A stretch of 8,474 bases of DNA, taken from assembly GCA_902806215.1 (NCBI GenBank), contig CADCVT010000486.1:1-8474 (forward strand), read 5' to 3'. Positions 5,876-8,474 of this stretch are shown here, piece by piece. The position numbers and the translations under genes were made by a program. Position 1 is the first letter of the stretch; every line of letters starts with the position of its first letter. The DNA is from an uncultured Solirubrobacteraceae bacterium (GTDB lineage: Bacteria > Actinomycetota > Thermoleophilia > Solirubrobacterales > Solirubrobacteraceae). Under the pieces are notes generated by a model. That model ran no database searches. It saw only the letters and a list, made by a program, of their open reading frames with translations, and was not told the DNA's origin.

Positions 5876-5941
5876 AGCTCAGTTGGTCAGAGCGCCAGTT
5901 TTGTAAACTGGATGCCAGGGGTTCGAATCCCCTCTCCGGCT
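5868..5941 (+). tRNA. tRNA-Thr (anticodon UGU)
   Basis: A complete cloverleaf can be drawn. The acceptor stem is GCCGGAG (5868-5874) with CTCCGGC (5934-5940), and the discriminator is T5941. The D-arm is GCTC/GAGC (5877-5880 and 5890-5893). The anticodon stem is CCAGT/ACTGG (5895-5899 and 5907-5911) around loop TTTGTAA, which places anticodon TGT at 5902-5904. The variable loop has five bases, and the T-arm is AGGGG/CCCCT with loop TTCGAAT. Every stem is fully paired. It decodes ACA, and ACG by wobble. CCA is not encoded and must be added after transcription. No second copy of the 3' end, which would suggest an integrated element, is visible in the window. Confidence 0.97.
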
Positions 5942-5944
5942 CTC

Positions 5945-6595
5945 TCAGGTCGTCGTCGCGAACTCGTTTGCCGGGAAGAGCCTTCGGCCGAGGTTGATCG
6001 CACGCTCGATGGCGACGTTCGCGAGCGCTCCCGCGACGATGCCCGCGGCGACGGCGAGGTGGCCGTAGCCGAAGAGGTACGGGACGGCCCAGGCGAAGAA
6101 GACCACGGGGAGCAGCGTCACCCCGGACGCGAACGCTCGGATGCGGCGGGTCTCGCCGAGGGTCAGGCTCGTGAGCATCAGCAGCGGCAGCCAGATCACC
6201 ACGATGAGGACGATCGCGTCGAACCAGACGGAGAGGATCCCGCCCATCGCGAGCAGGACGGCGCCGAGGACGGCACCGCGCAGGAGGGTCGTGCGCTTGC
6301 GCGTGGCGGGCGTCAGGAGCAGTCCGGCGAAGGCGATCCACCCGAGGCACTCGAGCGCGCCCGGCCCCATGTCGAGCCTGCTCGCCACGGCGCCGTCGTC
6401 GTACCCGACGCACTGCGTCCCGGTCGGCCACAGACGCCCTCTCACCTCGAAGTCGTTGCCGGTCCCGCGAGCCTCCGTGAACTCCCACGGGCAGCCGTTG
6501 GGGTCCGCGTAGGCCGCTGCCGCCAGCGCGCTGCCGACGACGACCGCGGCGCCGCCGATCGCGAGGTGCGCCCTGCTCGGCCGGAGCAGCTCCAC
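5945..6595 (-). CDS. Polytopic membrane protein of unknown function, paralogue of its upstream neighbour
   Basis: A 216-residue protein starting at a GTG at 6595, preceded by GGGAG (6606-6602) with a 6-base spacer, which settles the start. It has an N-terminal hydrophobic segment (about 9-29), then a polar extracytoplasmic-looking loop of about 50 residues with C35 and C62 and several Gly/Trp. Five more hydrophobic segments follow at about 82-95, 106-121, 125-145, 157-177 and 179-197. The C-terminal hairpin carries FFAWAVP (166-172), GYGH (176-179) and LGRRLFPA (202-209). All three recur in order in the 84-aa protein encoded just upstream, so the two share ancestry. No known family is recognised. 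The gene is last in a minus-strand run after the metallopeptidase and ends 3 bases from the convergent tRNA-Thr gene, with no room for a terminator between them. Confidence 0.82.
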   Translation of the reverse strand: MELLRPSRAHLAIGGAAVVVGSALAAAAYADPNGCPWEFTEARGTGNDFEVRGRLWPTGTQCVGYDDGAVASRLDMGPGALECLGWIAFAGLLLTPATRKRTTLLRGAVLGAVLLAMGGILSVWFDAIVLIVVIWLPLLMLTSLTLGETRRIRAFASGVTLLPVVFFAWAVPYLFGYGHLAVAAGIVAGALANVAIERAINLGRRLFPANEFATTT

Positions 6596-6596
6596 G

Positions 6597-6851
6597 TCAG
6601 GCTCCCGAGCTCGTCGCTGCGAGCTTCGCCGGACAGAGCGTGCGGCCCAGGTGGCGCGTCTTGACGATAACGACCGCTCCGATGACTCCGGCGGCGATCC
6701 CGGACACGGTCGCCACATGCCCCAGGCCGCCCGTGAAGAGCGGGACGACCCACGCGAAGAAGACGATCGTCGGCAGCGGGGACGTCGCGATCGCGCCTCC
6801 CGCGAGCACGCTCGCGACCAGGACCCCGACCACGAGAGCCGTCCTTCGCAT
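6597..6851 (-). CDS. Small two- to three-span membrane protein, short paralogue of its downstream neighbour
   Basis: An 84-residue protein starting at the ATG at 6851. Residues 5-22 form a first hydrophobic segment that could serve as signal or anchor. A membrane hairpin follows at about 26-40 and 45-63. It contains FFAWVVP (31-37), GLGH (42-45) and LGRTLCPA (68-75), which match FFAWAVP, GYGH and LGRRLFPA in the next gene. It looks like a short version of that protein, keeping one N-terminal segment and the last hairpin without the middle. No clear ribosome site is present. The gene sits 10 bases after the metallopeptidase stop and 1 base before the start of the paralogue, so it is probably translated by coupling. 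The function is unknown; a small accessory membrane protein for the metallopeptidase is possible but is inference. Confidence 0.78.
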   Translation of the reverse strand: MRRTALVVGVLVASVLAGGAIATSPLPTIVFFAWVVPLFTGGLGHVATVSGIAAGVIGAVVIVKTRHLGRTLCPAKLAATSSGA

Positions 6852-6861
6852 TCGGGGAAGT

Positions 6862-7758
6862 CTAGGTCAGGTACTGCGAGCAGACGGAGGGGTCGCCGCT
6901 GTTGAAGCCGGCGAGCAGCGCGTCGCGGCGCTCCTCGGGCGTGCCGTGGTGCTGCGCGTTGCCGACGTCGAAGTCGCCGACGGCGAGCGCGGCGTTCGTC
7001 GCCTCCTCGAGGTCTCCTGGCTTCAGCGCTCCCTCCTCGTACTGCGAGTGGGCCCAGGTCCCCGAGAAGCAGTCGGCCTGGAGCTCGAACGGCCTGGCCG
7101 ACTTCGTCTCGCGGTTGTCGAAGATTCCGAGCTCCTGCTGGAGGTTGTGCGCGTACTCGTGCGCGACGACGTACGCGACCGCGAAGTCGCCGACCGCCCG
7201 CCCGTACCCGGCGGATTCACCAGGGAGCCCCTCGAGCACGCCCTCGTAGAGCGCGGCGGCGAACCGCTGCGCGACGTAGATCGTGTCGTCGGCCGGGCAG
7301 TAGAACGCGGCGTTGTCGTCGGCGGGCTGACCGCAGCCGGTCAGCACGCGCGAACCCGGCGGCACCCATACGTAGTTCACGCGCGGCTGCGGCAGGTCGG
7401 CCGCGGCGAACGTCCGCTCCCAGTAGGTGTCGATCGTCCCGAGGACGTCGGTGAGGAACGCGTCGATCGTCGTCGGCTCGTTGCGCCCGCGCGAGCGGAC
7501 CTTCGGGCTCGTCTGCTCGGGCTGCTCGAAGACCTTCTCGAAGTCGGCGAGGATCTCGTCGATGCGCTTGCCGTAGCGCTCGCGCCGCTCCTCGAACTCG
7601 CGCTCGGCCTTGTCGATGCGCTTCTCGACGTCGTCGCGGAGCCGGTCGAACTCGTCGCGGGCCTGGTTGACCTCGCCGTCGCCGCACCCCGAGAGGGTGA
7701 CGAGAACGAGCACGAGCAGGGCAAGGAGGCGGGTGGGCACGCAGCCAAGGGTTCCCAC
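6862..7758 (-). CDS. Neutral zinc metallopeptidase lipoprotein (YpfJ-like)
   Basis: A 298-residue predicted secreted protease anchored as a lipoprotein. The signal segment (residues 9-24) ends at lipobox LSGC, Cys25. Residues about 30-76 are a heptad-like Glu/Arg/Lys-rich coiled coil. The catalytic domain (about 95-298) shows the features of the neutral zinc metallopeptidase family: GCGQ (141-144), AFYCPADDTIYV (151-162), the zinc motif HEYAH (200-204: ligands H200 and H204, catalytic E201), and ELQADCFSGTWAH (225-237) with E225 as the likely third ligand. Paired cysteines fit an extracytoplasmic domain. The start is the GTG at 7758, because GAGG (7768-7765) lies 6 bases upstream. A GTG at 7740 would also give a normal lipoprotein signal (18 residues before Cys) but lacks a spaced ribosome site. 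Two small membrane-protein genes follow closely. The substrate is unknown. Confidence 0.92.
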   Translation of the reverse strand: MGTLGCVPTRLLALLVLVLVTLSGCGDGEVNQARDEFDRLRDDVEKRIDKAEREFEERRERYGKRIDEILADFEKVFEQPEQTSPKVRSRGRNEPTTIDAFLTDVLGTIDTYWERTFAAADLPQPRVNYVWVPPGSRVLTGCGQPADDNAAFYCPADDTIYVAQRFAAALYEGVLEGLPGESAGYGRAVGDFAVAYVVAHEYAHNLQQELGIFDNRETKSARPFELQADCFSGTWAHSQYEEGALKPGDLEEATNAALAVGDFDVGNAQHHGTPEERRDALLAGFNSGDPSVCSQYLT

Positions 7759-7847
7759 CCGGAGCCTCGCCGAGACATGAGCGCAAGTTCGTGCGCGTTG
7801 TCGCGTTCTTCGGTGCTTAACGCGTCGAAACGCTGGGGGGATCCACG
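7759..7847. other. Divergent intergenic region between metallopeptidase and secreted-protein genes
   Basis: About 89 bases separate two divergent genes. On the plus strand a GGGGGG run (7835-7840) lies 7 bases before the ATG at 7848 and serves as a purine-rich ribosome site. On the minus strand GAGG (7768-7765) sits before the GTG at 7758. The AT-richer TTAA at 7817-7820 could belong to a promoter, but I see no convincing -35/-10 pair on either strand. Confidence 0.45.
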
Positions 7848-8474
7848 ATGGACACGAAGCTCGCGCGCCGCGCCGGCGCGCTCTCACTCCTGACACTCGG
7901 CCTCGCGGCCGCGCCGCCGGCCCAGGCCGCCGAGGCCATGCCGACCGCCTGCACGGGTGCCGCGGTCACCGACCCCGTCGGCGACGCCGACGTCTTCACG
8001 CCCGACAAGGCGCCCGGGTTCTTCGTGCCGGTCGAGGGCAGCCTCGACGTCCGCGAGATCTTCTTCACCAAGGAGACCGGCGCCGACGGCAAGCCGCGCC
8101 TGCGCGCGAACGTCGGCGTCGCGAGCCTCGACAGCAAGGGCAACCCGACCGCCTACGGCAAGTCCTCGGTCTGGGACGTGCGCTTCACGACCGCCGACGG
8201 CTGGACCTACATCGCGACCGCGACGCTCAAGGACGGCGCGTGGTCGTTCTCGCTCGACCATCCCGCGCCGATCGGCCGCCCGGACGCGCCGCTGGCCCAG
8301 CGCATCGACACGACGATCACCGGCAAGGCGTACGAGGGGCGGCAGGGGGTCATCTCGATGGACATCCCGACCGAGCACATCCTCGACTGGTCGGGCGGCG
8401 GTGCGTTCACCGACGTCTCCGGCGGCAGCAGCGTCGAGAACTCCCTCTACTACTCCGACCAGGCGCCCGACGAC
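7848..8474 (+). CDS. Secreted protein of unknown function (3' end beyond window)
   Basis: An open frame runs from the ATG at 7848 to the right edge, giving 209 visible residues with no stop. It was not obvious as a closed frame because it leaves the window. A GGGGGG stretch 7 bases upstream supports the start. The N-terminus is a Sec-type signal peptide: KLARR, a hydrophobic core, then PPAQA with probable cleavage after A27. The mature part has a VTDPVGDAD motif (40-48), followed by alternating hydrophobic residues and many Gly/Asp/Thr turns, including TTADGWTYIATATLKDG near 110-126. That pattern suggests a beta-sandwich domain. One cysteine (C35) is visible. I recognise no family, and nothing catalytic can be pointed out in the visible part. 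The antisense frames over this region are shadows. Confidence 0.85.
   Translation, partial: MDTKLARRAGALSLLTLGLAAAPPAQAAEAMPTACTGAAVTDPVGDADVFTPDKAPGFFVPVEGSLDVREIFFTKETGADGKPRLRANVGVASLDSKGNPTAYGKSSVWDVRFTTADGWTYIATATLKDGAWSFSLDHPAPIGRPDAPLAQRIDTTITGKAYEGRQGVISMDIPTEHILDWSGGGAFTDVSGGSSVENSLYYSDQAPDD

Noticed and set aside
5922..5941. tRNA 3' end as a possible attachment site of an integrated element
   Set aside because: No second copy of the 3' segment beyond the 7-base acceptor repeat upstream, and no integrase or foreign-looking genes nearby.

Overview
The window is very GC-rich, with GC-biased third codon positions, frequent GTG starts and genes packed with gaps of a few bases or 4-bp ATGA overlaps. 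Together with a SigK/RskA-type sigma/anti-sigma pair, a B-box rhomboid and a lipoprotein-type neutral zinc metallopeptidase, this suggests an actinobacterium, possibly a Thermoleophilia/Solirubrobacterales-like lineage. That placement is inference from style only; there is no rRNA or other marker gene here.

Left block, all on the minus strand and transcribed from about 5252 down to 1: (i) a two-domain protein with a complete PlsC-type acyltransferase fused to the nucleotide-binding half of a GpsA-like glycerol-3-phosphate dehydrogenase; (ii) an ECF-like sigma factor; (iii) a 99-aa single-membrane-span protein overlapping that sigma gene by ATGA; (iv) a second, SigK-like ECF sigma factor; (v) its zinc-type, RskA-like anti-sigma factor, also overlapping by ATGA; (vi) after a 66-bp gap holding a strong hairpin, a rhomboid intramembrane protease with an N-terminal B-box zinc finger; (vii) a lipoprotein of unknown function that runs off the left edge. 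The arrangement looks like two membrane-linked sigma-factor switches side by side, next to an intramembrane protease and a lipid-synthesis gene.

Middle: a divergent plus-strand gene for a small membrane-associated protein of unknown function (5304-5840), then a tRNA-Thr(UGU) gene (5868-5941). An extra copy of the tRNA's 3' acceptor strand lies just upstream of it.

Right block: a minus-strand three-gene cluster (7758 down to 5945) of a lipoprotein metallopeptidase and two small membrane proteins that are visibly related at their C-termini. It converges on the tRNA with only 3 bp between. Divergent from it, on the plus strand, a secreted protein of unknown function starts at 7848 and runs off the right edge.

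The points most worth follow-up are the 99-aa protein as a possible non-zinc sigma regulator, the PlsC/half-GpsA fusion, and the unannotated tandem paralogue pair. I see no CRISPR array, insertion sequence, integrase or phage gene. No stretch longer than 300 bases lacks a gene.
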